Source of the DNA: Flaviramulus basaltis
GTDB taxonomy: Bacteria; Bacteroidota; Bacteroidia; Flavobacteriales; Flavobacteriaceae
Reading direction: 5' to 3'
NCBI RefSeq assembly: GCF_900114265.1
Contig: NZ_FPKV01000001.1
Span: 496,001-560,000 of the forward strand
Length of the DNA stretch: 64,000 nt
The notes under the pieces are model-generated. The model worked only from the letters and a program-made list of their open reading frames with translations, was not told where the DNA came from and did not search any database. Positions within the stretch are counted from its first letter, which is position 1. Each line of letters starts with the position of its first letter. A program made the position numbers and the translations under genes. Below are positions 53,868 through 62,820 of the stretch, piece by piece.

Positions 53868-54903
53868 AATTTTTCCAACCTTGTGCTTTAATAGGTATTC
53901 TAGTCTCGGCTCTAGTTACTAAATGCATCCCTTCTCTTTCTTCTTTAATATGCCCAATAATACTTAAATTAGGGTTTGCTTTAATTTTCAGAAAATCATC
54001 TTGAGAAATAGTGAACAACAATTCATAATCCTCACCTCCGTTTAACGCTACCGTAGTGCTATCTATATTAAATTCCTCGCAAGTAGAAATTACTTGTGGA
54101 TCTAATGGAATTTTATCTTCATACAAATCACATCCAACTTTACTTTGTTTGCATAAATGAATAATTTCAGAAGACAACCCATCACTAATATCAATCATTG
54201 AAGTAGGTTTAACATTCAAATCATTTAATAATTTAACAATGTCTTTACGTGCTTCTGGCTTTAATTGGCGCTCAATAATATAAGAATATGGTTCTAAATC
54301 TGGTTGACTATTTGGATTTACTTTATAGACTTCTTTTTCACGCTCAAGAACTTGCAAACCCATGTATGCAGCACCCAAATCTCCACTTACAACAAGTAAA
54401 TCATTTGGTTTAGCTCCATTTCTATAAACCTCATTATTAGATTCAACCTCACCAATTGCTGTAACAGAAATTAATAAACCTGTATTAGACGATGTGGTAT
54501 CCCCTCCAACAACATCAACATTATAAATATTAGCCGCAGTTTCAATACCCGCATACAAATCTTCTAAAGCCTCTAAAGGAAACCTGTTAGACACTGCAAT
54601 AGAAACTGTAACTTGAGTTGGATTAGCATGCATTGCATAAACATCTGACAGATTTACAACAATAGCTTTATAGCCTAAGTGCTTTAATGGCATATAACTT
54701 AAATCAAAATGAATTCCTTCTAAAAGCAAATCTGTTGTCACTACAATTTTTTTGTTTTTGAATTCTAAAACTGCAGCATCATCTCCTATTCCTTTAATAG
54801 TTGATGATTGTTTTATTTTGAAATTCTCAGTTAAATGGTCTATAAGTCCAAATTCACCTAAATCACTTAATTGAGTTCGCTGTTGGTTTTTATCTTCTAT
54901 CAT
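53857..54903 (-). CDS. thiL: Thiamine-monophosphate kinase
   Basis: A 348-residue enzyme making thiamine pyrophosphate from thiamine monophosphate and ATP, the last step of the pathway. Family features are GEFGLIDHLTENF at the start, IKGIGDDAAVLE (Asp pair), VVTTDLLLEGIHFDLSYMP, AIVVNLSDVYAM, VVGGDTTSS and SMIDISDGLSSEIIHLCKQS. Length fits ThiL (about 330). It overlaps the zinc-ribbon copy by 11 bases at its end. A second thiamine gene far from the riboswitch region. Confidence 0.95.
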   Translation of the reverse strand: MIEDKNQQRTQLSDLGEFGLIDHLTENFKIKQSSTIKGIGDDAAVLEFKNKKIVVTTDLLLEGIHFDLSYMPLKHLGYKAIVVNLSDVYAMHANPTQVTVSIAVSNRFPLEALEDLYAGIETAANIYNVDVVGGDTTSSNTGLLISVTAIGEVESNNEVYRNGAKPNDLLVVSGDLGAAYMGLQVLEREKEVYKVNPNSQPDLEPYSYIIERQLKPEARKDIVKLLNDLNVKPTSMIDISDGLSSEIIHLCKQSKVGCDLYEDKIPLDPQVISTCEEFNIDSTTVALNGGEDYELLFTISQDDFLKIKANPNLSIIGHIKEEREGMHLVTRAETRIPIKAQGWKNFND

Positions 54904-54921
54904 ATTGCAAAAATAAGAAGC

Positions 54922-54929
54922 TAATTTTG
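54922..54929 (+). promoter_or_regulatory. -7 promoter box of the MbnP/MbnH lipoprotein operon
   Basis: TAATTTTG fits TAnnTTTG, 58 bases before the ATG at 54988. No clear -33 box. Confidence 0.4.
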
Positions 54930-54987
54930 TTTTTACTATCTTTATACTAAAACATAACCTATTTAGTTTATTATTAAAAAAATTGCC

Positions 54988-56454
54988 ATGAAATCATCAC
55001 GAACTATTTACGCTATTTTTTTTGCGTGCTTACTATTTTCTTTCACACAATCCTGCAATACTGAACCTGTCGAAAGACCTGTAATAATAGATTCTGATAA
55101 TGATGGGATTGACGACAGCATAGATAATTGCCCATCAACTACAAACCCTAACCAAGAAGATAATGATAATGATAATTTAGGCGACCCTTGTGATGAAGAT
55201 GATGATAATGATGGCATTCTTGACATAAATGATAACTGTCCATTTACATCAAATCCAAACCAAGAAGATGAAGATAATGACGGAATTGGCAATTTATGTG
55301 ATGATGATTTTATTAACCCCAACGCACCAATTGCTGAATGTATAAATGGTTTTGCTGATATTTATCCATGTGAAAATTACGATTTAGTAGGATATATTTC
55401 GATATCAGATTTAGGTGGTGCAGGATCTGCAGGAAATGATTGTTGGGGCTGGGTTGATCCAGAAACTCAAAAAGAATACGCCTTATTTTGCTCCACAACT
55501 GGAGTTGCTTTTGTTGATATTTCAAAGCCAAACGAACCGATTATTGTTGGAAAATTACCTACTGCAACTTTTAGTAGTTCTTGGCGGGATATAAAAATAT
55601 ATGAAAATTATGCATTTGTAGTAGCCGACAATGCAGGTAATCACGGTATGCAGGTTTTTGATTTAAGAAAATTAAGAACAGTCACTAATCCTCCAGAAAC
55701 ATTTATAACCGATGCTAATTTTACAGAATTTGGTAGCGCACACAATATTATAATTAACGAGGCAAATGCATATGCATATATAGTTGGTACAGGAAGAAAT
55801 ACTAACTACCAAGGTGGAACTATTATTGTTGATATTGAAAATCCTATAAACCCAACTAATGTAGGTATACTTAACGGGTATTCGCATGATGCCCAAGTTG
55901 TGGTTTATACGGGGCCAGATGCAGAACATTTTGGTAAAGAAATTTTTATAGGTAGTAATGAAAATGAAATTGTAATAGTAGATATAACAAACAAATCAAA
56001 CCCAATACAACTCTCATCAATAAGCTATAATAATGTTGGTTATACACATCAAGGATGGTTTACTGAAGATTTGAGATACTTTATTTTAGGTGATGAATTA
56101 GATGAGATAAACTTTGGCAATAAAACTAAAACTATCGTTTTTGATTTTTCAGATTTAGATAATCCTATTTTTCAGTTTAATTATTTTGGCCCAACAGAAG
56201 CCATCGACCATAATGGTTACGTAAAAAGTGATACTTTTTATCTTGCAAATTATAGAGCCGGAGTAAGAATGGTTGATATCACCAATATTGAAAACAGCTC
56301 AATGACAGAAGTTGGTTATTTTGACACATATCCTGAAAATAATCTTGCAGATTTTGATGGTGCTTGGAGTGTTTACCCATATTTCCCTAGTGGCAACATC
56401 ATTATAAGCGACATTAACAGAGGATTATTTGTAATTAGAAAAAGTGATTTATAA
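54988..56454 (+). CDS. Choice-of-anchor-B family lipoprotein with thrombospondin type 3 repeats
   Basis: A 488-residue lipoprotein (FSFTQSCNTE, Cys at 23). Residues 35-112 hold thrombospondin type 3 repeats (DSDNDGIDDSIDNCP and repeats), an acidic calcium-binding stalk. The rest is an LVIVD-type beta-propeller (about 120-488) with GNDCWGWVDPETQKEYALFC, GVAFVDISKPNEPIIVGKLP and GLFVIRKSDL, as in choice-of-anchor-B proteins. Surface display is likely. It begins a compact four-gene unit; the next gene starts after 11 bases. Confidence 0.87.
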   Translation: MKSSRTIYAIFFACLLFSFTQSCNTEPVERPVIIDSDNDGIDDSIDNCPSTTNPNQEDNDNDNLGDPCDEDDDNDGILDINDNCPFTSNPNQEDEDNDGIGNLCDDDFINPNAPIAECINGFADIYPCENYDLVGYISISDLGGAGSAGNDCWGWVDPETQKEYALFCSTTGVAFVDISKPNEPIIVGKLPTATFSSSWRDIKIYENYAFVVADNAGNHGMQVFDLRKLRTVTNPPETFITDANFTEFGSAHNIIINEANAYAYIVGTGRNTNYQGGTIIVDIENPINPTNVGILNGYSHDAQVVVYTGPDAEHFGKEIFIGSNENEIVIVDITNKSNPIQLSSISYNNVGYTHQGWFTEDLRYFILGDELDEINFGNKTKTIVFDFSDLDNPIFQFNYFGPTEAIDHNGYVKSDTFYLANYRAGVRMVDITNIENSSMTEVGYFDTYPENNLADFDGAWSVYPYFPSGNIIISDINRGLFVIRKSDL

Positions 56455-56465
56455 TTCTTCCATTT

Positions 56466-57806
56466 ATGAATACTATCAAACATGCTTCATTTCTGGTGTG
56501 GATTTTCATCATTATTTTAAGTTGTTCTTCAAATAATGATAATTCAAATATCCACAATGAGCATGAAATTGAAATAGATTTTGTAAAAACACTTGGCGGC
56601 ACAAAAAATGAAAGTGCTCAAGCAATATGTAAAACACCTGATGGTGGTTATGCTATTTTAGGATACACCCAAAGTATAGATGGCGATATTGAAACTAAAA
56701 CAAATGAATCTTTTGACTATTGGTTATTAAAATTTGATAGTAATAATCAGCTTCAATGGCAAAAAACCTATGGAGGAACGAATGATGACAGAGGAAGCGA
56801 CATTATTCAAACCAGTGATGGCGGTTTTGCAATAATAGGTTTCACAAAGAGTAATAATAATGATGTTACAGAAAATGCTGGATCAAGCGATTTTTGGCTA
56901 GCAAAACTTGACAACGCAGGAAACATTAGCTGGCAAAAAAACTATGGTTTTTCTGGAGCAGATAACGGTATTTCCGTAATTCAAACTAACGATAATGGAT
57001 TTCTATTAACCGGTGTTTTAGATGTTTCTGCTTCTGGTGGTTTAGGCAATAGTAAAAACGCTTCGATTAAACATGCAGGTGGTGATTATTGGGTAATTAA
57101 AATTGATGTATTAGGAAATAAAGAATGGAGCCATTATTATGGTGGCACTTTTACCGATACACCTTATGATGCCTTTCAAACAGAAGATAATAGCTATTTA
57201 ATTGTAGGATCATCAGATAGTGATGATGTAGATATAAATAAAAATAAAGGTTCTTATGATTTTTGGATTATTAAAATTTCAGAAACTGGAGGACTCATCT
57301 GGGAAAAATCCTTTGGTGGTTCAGAAATTGATGAAGCTAGAGCAATAACAAGTTCCGGTGATGGAAATTACGTTATAGTTGGAGATACTAGAAGTAGCGA
57401 TTTAAACGTTTCTAAAAACAAAGGCGCTGCAGATTTATGGGTAATTAAAATATCTCCTGAAGGAAATTTAATTTGGGAAAAAACTTTTGGCGGTAGTAGC
57501 TTCGATGTAGGTCGATCAGTTTTTAAAACTAAAGATAACAGCTTTTTAATATCAGGAAGTTCAAGAAGTGCCGACGGTGATATTTCAACAAATCAAGGTC
57601 AAAATGATGCTTGGATTTTAAAAATTGACGTCAATGCTAATTTAATCTGGCAAAAAAATATTGGAGGCTCAGAGATTGATTTTACTTACGATGCTGTTGA
57701 ACTTGAAGACGAAACAATTATTGCTGTTGGAGAATCTGGAAGCTCAAACAACGGTATTCTAGAGAATAAGGGATTTACAGATTTACTTTTAATAAAATTA
57801 AAATAA
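56466..57806 (+). CDS. Seven-repeat beta-propeller lipoprotein
   Basis: A 446-residue lipoprotein (IIILSCSSN, Cys at 20). Seven repeats of about 60 residues cover 40-446; each carries a DGG(Y/F)-I-x-G turn, then D(Y/F)W-x-x-K(I/L) and ends in W-x-K-x-(Y/F)GG. Seven repeats make a seven-bladed propeller likely. Such repeats are common in Bacteroidota surface proteins of unknown ligand. The stop codon is followed at once by the TTG start of the MbnP-like gene. Confidence 0.85.
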   Translation: MNTIKHASFLVWIFIIILSCSSNNDNSNIHNEHEIEIDFVKTLGGTKNESAQAICKTPDGGYAILGYTQSIDGDIETKTNESFDYWLLKFDSNNQLQWQKTYGGTNDDRGSDIIQTSDGGFAIIGFTKSNNNDVTENAGSSDFWLAKLDNAGNISWQKNYGFSGADNGISVIQTNDNGFLLTGVLDVSASGGLGNSKNASIKHAGGDYWVIKIDVLGNKEWSHYYGGTFTDTPYDAFQTEDNSYLIVGSSDSDDVDINKNKGSYDFWIIKISETGGLIWEKSFGGSEIDEARAITSSGDGNYVIVGDTRSSDLNVSKNKGAADLWVIKISPEGNLIWEKTFGGSSFDVGRSVFKTKDNSFLISGSSRSADGDISTNQGQNDAWILKIDVNANLIWQKNIGGSEIDFTYDAVELEDETIIAVGESGSSNNGILENKGFTDLLLIKLK

Positions 57807-58574
57807 TTGAAAAAATTAGCCTCAATATTATTTACATTTTTACTGATTTTATCTTGTAGCGAAGATAAAGATGATAATGTTTCACAAGTAAGCACAACAT
57901 TTAATTTTACTCATAATTGGGAGGGAACATTAGTTACAAATGCCAATTTCAACACCATTCAATACATCAACGCTAATGGTGAAGAATTAAGCATTGAGAA
58001 ACTCAGATATTTAATATCAAAAATCACTTTTCAAAACACTAATGGAAAAACTTATATTATTGATGGTTATAATTTAGTTGATGTTACAAATAACAGTAAT
58101 TTATCATTTTCATCTGTAACAACAATTCCAACAGGAGACTACACCAATGTCTCTTTTGTTTTTGGTTTTAATAACGATGATAATTATAATAACAACTACC
58201 CAGATTTAAATTCTACTTCATGGAATGTTCCAGAAATGCTAGGTGGTGGTTATCACTACATGCAGTTAGAAGGGAAGTTTATAGACAATACAACAACCGA
58301 AACTGGTTACGCTTATCATGCTATTAGAGCTGTTGATAATTCTGGCACTAATCTAGAATTTGAAGACACTTTTATTGAAGTTAATTTAGGCGAGGTCACT
58401 ATAACAAATAATGCCACATTTAATATAGAAATGAATATTGCCCAATGGTTTAAAAGCCCAAATACTTGGGATTTAAATGTTTTAAACAATATGTTAATGC
58501 CAAATTATGATGCTCAAATAATGATTTATGAAAATGGTCAAAACGCATTTAGTTTAGAATCTGTAACACAATAA
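57807..58574 (+). CDS. MbnP-family lipoprotein, putative copper-binding protein
   Basis: A 255-residue lipoprotein (LLILSCSED, Cys at 17) with a TTG start right after the previous stop. Features of the MbnP family: an N-terminal strand FNFTHNWEG, the YLISKITFQNTNGKTYIIDG segment, and WNVPEMLGGGYHYMQLEGKF (139-158). It has Trp at 38, 139, 214 and 221. In characterised MbnP a Trp is converted to kynurenine by the MbnH enzyme and helps bind copper; the MbnH-like gene follows directly. Which Trp would be modified here is unknown; Trp139 is my guess from its conserved setting. Confidence 0.85.
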   Translation: MKKLASILFTFLLILSCSEDKDDNVSQVSTTFNFTHNWEGTLVTNANFNTIQYINANGEELSIEKLRYLISKITFQNTNGKTYIIDGYNLVDVTNNSNLSFSSVTTIPTGDYTNVSFVFGFNNDDNYNNNYPDLNSTSWNVPEMLGGGYHYMQLEGKFIDNTTTETGYAYHAIRAVDNSGTNLEFEDTFIEVNLGEVTITNNATFNIEMNIAQWFKSPNTWDLNVLNNMLMPNYDAQIMIYENGQNAFSLESVTQ

Positions 58575-58580
58575 ATAAAA

Positions 58581-59654
58581 TTGAAAAAATGGCTATTACA
58601 TATTTGTATAATAATCCTTTTCATTTTTACGTCCTGTACAAATGAACCAGTAGGAGAATATGTAGCTGTTCCAACTTCAAGTCCGCTACAAATCCCTCAA
58701 CTATTTGAAGAAAACATCCTAAACCCAATAATACCAATAGATAACCCTCAAACAGTAGAAGGCATTGCATTAGGCAAAAAACTATTTTTCGACCCTATTT
58801 TATCTGCTAATAACACACAAGCCTGTGCCGATTGTCACGCTCCAGAAAATGCTTTTACAGACTCAAGTAGATTTAGCGATGGTATTGATGGTGTTTTTGG
58901 TAACAGAAACTCCATGCCTCTTTTTAATCTAGCTTGGAATTATGATGAAAAATTCTTTTGGGATGGTAATACTTTTGGTTTGGAACATCAAGCTTTTGTG
59001 CCAGTTTCAGATCCTATTGAAATGAAAAGCTCTTGGGCACAATTAGAAGCAGAACTTCAACAACATCCAGAATACCCAAACTTATTTCAACAAGCTTTTG
59101 GAGCTTCAACTATTGATTCTACTTTGGTAACAAAAGCCATAGGGCAATTTGAGCGTACTTTAATATCATCAAACTCAAAATTTGACAACTATCTTTTAGG
59201 AAAAACAGAATTAACTTCGCAAGAATTAAACGGATTTAATGTGTTTATGGACGAAAGCCGAGGTGATTGTTTTCATTGTCATGGAAGCGATAAAAATCCG
59301 TTATGGACAGATAATATTTTTCATAATAACGGTTTAGATGAAACTTTTTCAGACATAGGTTTGGGTGCAGTAACAGGCGATCCAGCAGATAATGGTAAAT
59401 TTAAATCACCATCACTTCGTAATTTAAATTTCACCGCACCATACATGCACGATGGTAGATTTACAACCCTTGATGAGGTAATAAATCATTACAGTGAAGG
59501 TTTAAAAAACTCAGTAACTATTGATCCACTAATGAAAAAACTCACTCAAGGTGGCGTGGGTTTAACAGACATAGATAAAACCGATTTAAAAGCTTTTTTA
59601 CTCTCCTTATCTGATTATGAGTTTATCAACAATCCAAACTTTAAAAATCAATAA
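58581..59654 (+). CDS. Di-heme cytochrome c peroxidase/MauG-family protein (MbnH-like)
   Basis: A 357-residue lipoprotein (FIFTSCTNE, Cys at 19) with two c-type heme sites, CADCH (82-86) and CFHCH (230-234), and the family motifs GIALGKKLFFDPILSAN, AFVPVSDPIEM and LNFTAPYMHDGRF (282-294). It starts with TTG six bases after the MbnP-like gene. Relatives either reduce peroxide or, as MauG and MbnH, oxidise a Trp or Tyr in a partner protein. The MbnP neighbour favours the latter. It acts outside the inner membrane, lipid-anchored. Confidence 0.9.
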   Translation: MKKWLLHICIIILFIFTSCTNEPVGEYVAVPTSSPLQIPQLFEENILNPIIPIDNPQTVEGIALGKKLFFDPILSANNTQACADCHAPENAFTDSSRFSDGIDGVFGNRNSMPLFNLAWNYDEKFFWDGNTFGLEHQAFVPVSDPIEMKSSWAQLEAELQQHPEYPNLFQQAFGASTIDSTLVTKAIGQFERTLISSNSKFDNYLLGKTELTSQELNGFNVFMDESRGDCFHCHGSDKNPLWTDNIFHNNGLDETFSDIGLGAVTGDPADNGKFKSPSLRNLNFTAPYMHDGRFTTLDEVINHYSEGLKNSVTIDPLMKKLTQGGVGLTDIDKTDLKAFLLSLSDYEFINNPNFKNQ

Positions 59655-59719
59655 CAAAAACCTATAAAACTATATGCTAATATAATGTTAGGTTCTATGG
59701 TAATCCGTGACTTATATTG

Positions 59720-59727
59720 TATATTTG
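59720..59727 (+). promoter_or_regulatory. -7 promoter box of the suf operon
   Basis: TATATTTG, a match to TAnnTTTG, 33 bases before the ATG at 59761. The -33 region has no clear TTTG. Confidence 0.55.
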
Positions 59728-59760
59728 CACTCTATTTAGAGCAAATCTAATTAAAGAATT

Positions 59761-60090
59761 ATGATAAAAGTTTCTGAAACAGCTAAAAAGAAAGTTATCG
59801 AGCTTATGCAAGATGATGGCTATAACCCAACTACAGATTTTGTTCGTGTTGGTGTAAAAAGTGGTGGTTGTTCTGGTTTATCTTACGATTTAAAGTTTGA
59901 TAAAGAAAATCAAGAAGGCGACAAAGTGTTTGTAGATAATGACGTGAAAATTATTGTAGACAAAAAAAGCTTTTTATATTTAATAGGAACAACACTAGAA
60001 TATTCAGGTGGATTAAACGGAACTGGTTTCGTGTTTAACAACCCTAACGCAAACCGTACTTGTGGTTGTGGCGAATCATTTTCATTATAA
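59761..60090 (+). CDS. sufA: A-type iron-sulfur carrier (HesB/IscA/SufA family)
   Basis: A 109-residue protein with the three invariant cysteines that hold a cluster: SGGCSGLSY (Cys 37) and CGCGESF (Cys 101 and 103). It passes iron-sulfur clusters to target proteins. It leads the suf run, sufB starting 15 bases later. Length and motifs match the family. Confidence 0.93.
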   Translation: MIKVSETAKKKVIELMQDDGYNPTTDFVRVGVKSGGCSGLSYDLKFDKENQEGDKVFVDNDVKIIVDKKSFLYLIGTTLEYSGGLNGTGFVFNNPNANRTCGCGESFSL

Positions 60091-60105
60091 AATTAAGAAA
60101 GAATT

Positions 60106-61554
60106 ATGTCGAAGTATACGGAAGATGATTTACGTGAAGAGCTTAAAACCAAAGAATACGAATATGGTTTTTATACAGATATAGAATCTGACACATTCCC
60201 TATTGGTTTAAATGAAGATATTGTTCGTGCTATTTCTCTTAAAAAAGGAGAACCAGAATGGATGACAGATTGGAGATTAGAGGCTTTCAAAGCTTGGAAA
60301 GAAATGACTGAGCCAGAATGGGCAAACGTACATTACAAAAAGCCAGATTTTCAAGCCATTTCTTATTATTCTGCACCAAATAGCAAACCAAAATACAATA
60401 GCTTAGATGAAGTAGATCCAGAGCTTTTAGCAACATTTGCTAAACTTGGAATCTCTATTGATGAGCAAAAAAAATTATCCAACGTAGCTATGGATGTTGT
60501 GATTGATTCTGTATCAGTTGCTACAACATTCAAAAAAACATTAGGTGAAAAAGGTATTATTTTTATGAGTATTTCTGAAGCTATAAAAAAGCATCCAGAA
60601 CTTGTAAAAAAATATTTAGGAACTGTTGTTCCGCAAAAAGACAACTTTTATGCAGCTTTAAATAGTGCTGTATTTAGTGATGGCTCTTTTTGTTACATTC
60701 CAAAAGGTGTTCGTTGCCCAATGGAACTTTCTACATATTTTAGAATTAATCAAGCAGGAACAGGACAATTTGAAAGAACTTTAGTAATTGCTGATGAAGG
60801 TAGTTATGTAAGTTACCTTGAAGGTTGTACTGCACCTAGTAGAGATGAAAATCAATTACACGCAGCCGTTGTAGAGCTTATTGCCTTAGATGATGCTGAA
60901 ATAAAATATAGCACAGTACAAAACTGGTATCCTGGAAATGCTGAAGGAAAAGGTGGTGTATTCAATTTTGTAACTAAAAGAGGTTTGTGCGAGAAAAACG
61001 CAAAAATTTCTTGGACACAAGTTGAAACTGGTAGTGCTGTAACTTGGAAATATCCAAGTTGTGTACTTAAAGGGGATAATTCAGTTGGAGAATTTTATTC
61101 AATTGCAGTAACCAACAATTATCAACAAGCAGATACTGGAACAAAAATGATTCATTTGGGAAAAAACACCAAATCAACCATCATTTCAAAAGGAATTTCG
61201 GCAGGAAAATCACAAAATAGTTACCGTGGTTTGGTTAAAATTAGCCCGAATGCAGATAATGCCCGTAATTTTTCGCAATGCGATAGTTTACTAATGGGTA
61301 ATGAATGTGGTGCACACACTTTTCCATACATAGAAGCAAAAAATAAAACAGCAAAAATAGAACACGAAGCAACAACTAGTAAAATTGGTGAAGACCAAAT
61401 TTTCTATTGTAATCAACGTGGTATTGACACAGAAAAAGCCATCGCATTAATTGTAAATGGTTTTAGTAAAGAAGTTTTAAATAAACTTCCAATGGAGTTT
61501 GCTGTAGAAGCTCAAAAACTTTTAGAGATAAGTTTAGAAGGAAGTGTTGGATAA
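60106..61554 (+). CDS. sufB: Fe-S cluster assembly protein SufB
   Basis: A 482-residue scaffold subunit of the SufBCD complex. The core has [56 protein letters not shown] and the C-terminal [20 protein letters not shown] with the conserved Glu-Asp-Gln. Length is normal for SufB. It is followed by an intruding lipoprotein gene rather than directly by sufC. Confidence 0.96.
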   Translation: MSKYTEDDLREELKTKEYEYGFYTDIESDTFPIGLNEDIVRAISLKKGEPEWMTDWRLEAFKAWKEMTEPEWANVHYKKPDFQAISYYSAPNSKPKYNSLDEVDPELLATFAKLGISIDEQKKLSNVAMDVVIDSVSVATTFKKTLGEKGIIFMSISEAIKKHPELVKKYLGTVVPQKDNFYAALNSAVFSDGSFCYIPKGVRCPMELSTYFRINQAGTGQFERTLVIADEGSYVSYLEGCTAPSRDENQLHAAVVELIALDDAEIKYSTVQNWYPGNAEGKGGVFNFVTKRGLCEKNAKISWTQVETGSAVTWKYPSCVLKGDNSVGEFYSIAVTNNYQQADTGTKMIHLGKNTKSTIISKGISAGKSQNSYRGLVKISPNADNARNFSQCDSLLMGNECGAHTFPYIEAKNKTAKIEHEATTSKIGEDQIFYCNQRGIDTEKAIALIVNGFSKEVLNKLPMEFAVEAQKLLEISLEGSVG

Positions 61555-61570
61555 ATTATTTGTATTCAAA

Positions 61571-61987
61571 ATGAAAAAAATATTCATTCTACTTTTATGT
61601 GTTTCTGCATTTATAAGCTGTAAAAATGATACAAAATCAAAAAGCACAGAAGAAACTATTATTACAGATAGTTCTGAGCGAACTAAAAAACAGAATGATG
61701 GTTTAACTCTATTAAAAGGAGATTTTGTTTATTATGGAGGTGCAGCAGTATTGCAAACTCATTCTGAAATTTATGGCGTTCTAATAACAGATAAAATGTT
61801 AGAACTAAATAAAAAGGCAGAAGAATACAAAAAAGAACCAACAGATATGGTTCAAGTTGAAATAAGAGGTAAAATAACAAATCAAAAAGACGATAAAATT
61901 CTTTGGGAAAACAAAGTTGAAATTGCTGAAATATTAAATGTTTCTGCACCAAAGAATAGAGATAACGTTGTAAAATTAGGACAATAA
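61571..61987 (+). CDS. Lipoprotein of unknown function inside the suf operon
   Basis: A 138-residue lipoprotein (AFISCKND, Cys at 17). I chose the ATG at 61571, as the GTG at 61544 lies within sufB and lacks a signal peptide. After a polar linker comes a beta-rich domain (about 42-135): [53 protein letters not shown] and the ending IAEILNVSA. An OB-like fold is suspected. It is 16 bases after sufB and 5 bases before sufC. No family is recognised. Confidence 0.75.
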   Translation: MKKIFILLLCVSAFISCKNDTKSKSTEETIITDSSERTKKQNDGLTLLKGDFVYYGGAAVLQTHSEIYGVLITDKMLELNKKAEEYKKEPTDMVQVEIRGKITNQKDDKILWENKVEIAEILNVSAPKNRDNVVKLGQ

Positions 61988-61992
61988 ATAGT

Positions 61993-62745
61993 ATGTTAAA
62001 AATTGACAATTTACACGCAAGTGTTGAGGACAAAAGCATTTTAAAAGGTATTAATCTTGAAGTAAAACCAGGTGAAGTACATGCTATAATGGGACCTAAC
62101 GGTTCAGGAAAAAGCACACTTGCTTCAGTTATAGCTGGAAAAGAAGAGTATGAAGTTACAAAAGGTAACATTACTTTTGATGGTGAAGATATTGAAGAAT
62201 TAGCTGCTGAAGAACGTGCACATAAAGGCATATTTTTATCATTCCAATATCCAATTGAAATTCCAGGCGTTTCAGTTACTAATTTTATTAAAACGGCTAT
62301 TAACGAATCGCGTAAAGCAAAAGGATTAGAAGACATGCCTGCTAAAGACATGCTAAAACTTATTCGTGAGAAAGCAGATTTGTTAGAAATAGATAGAAAA
62401 TTTTTATCACGCTCTTTAAATGAAGGCTTTTCTGGTGGAGAGAAAAAACGAAATGAAATTTTTCAAATGGCTATGCTAGATCCTAAATTAGCAATACTTG
62501 ATGAAACCGATTCTGGGTTAGATATTGATGCACTTCGTATTGTAGCAAATGGTGTTAATAAACTAAAAAACAAAGACAATGCTGTTGTTGTAATTACGCA
62601 CTACCAAAGGTTGTTAGACTATATTGTTCCAGATTTTGTTCACGTATTATATAATGGGCGAATTGTAAAATCTGGTGGTAAAGAATTAGCGCACGAACTT
62701 GAAGAAAAAGGTTACGACTGGATTAAAGAAGAAGTGAACGCATAA
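61993..62745 (+). CDS. sufC: Fe-S cluster assembly ATPase SufC
   Basis: A 250-residue ABC-type ATPase that powers the SufBCD complex in the cytoplasm. Walker A is GPNGSGKST (34-42), the signature is [18 protein letters not shown], and Walker B is [17 protein letters not shown]. There is no membrane domain. 5 bases after the lipoprotein gene. Confidence 0.97.
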   Translation: MLKIDNLHASVEDKSILKGINLEVKPGEVHAIMGPNGSGKSTLASVIAGKEEYEVTKGNITFDGEDIEELAAEERAHKGIFLSFQYPIEIPGVSVTNFIKTAINESRKAKGLEDMPAKDMLKLIREKADLLEIDRKFLSRSLNEGFSGGEKKRNEIFQMAMLDPKLAILDETDSGLDIDALRIVANGVNKLKNKDNAVVVITHYQRLLDYIVPDFVHVLYNGRIVKSGGKELAHELEEKGYDWIKEEVNA

Positions 62746-62762
62746 ATTAGTAACCAGTTCTC

Positions 62763-62813
62763 AGTCCACAGTAAGTAACTAAACTGCAAACTGAAGACTG
62801 CTTACTGAAGACT
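62763..62813. repeat. Imperfect inverted repeat with tandem ACTGAAGACT units between sufC and sufD
   Basis: AGTCCACAGTAAG (62763-62775) faces CTTACTGAAGACT (62801-62813), with 11 of 13 pairs. ACTGAAGACT occurs twice (62790-62799 and 62804-62813). It resembles the cag/act-rich palindromic repeats found between flavobacterial genes. Confidence 0.55.
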
Positions 62814-62820
62814 TAGAAAA

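Noticed and set aside
61544-61570. GTG 61544 as the start of the suf-operon lipoprotein
   Set aside because: It overlaps sufB and would bury the lipoprotein signal after nine extra residues; ATG 61571 gives a proper signal peptide.
61683-62351. Long open frame on the minus strand opposite the lipoprotein gene and sufC
   Set aside because: It is antisense to a clear ABC ATPase; composition is Leu/Phe-rich as expected from the reverse of Lys/Glu-rich coding, and no family resemblance is seen.
62763-62813. Repeats between sufC and sufD as a CRISPR remnant
   Set aside because: Repeat units are only about 10 bases, the spacing is 14 bases, and no cas gene is in the window.
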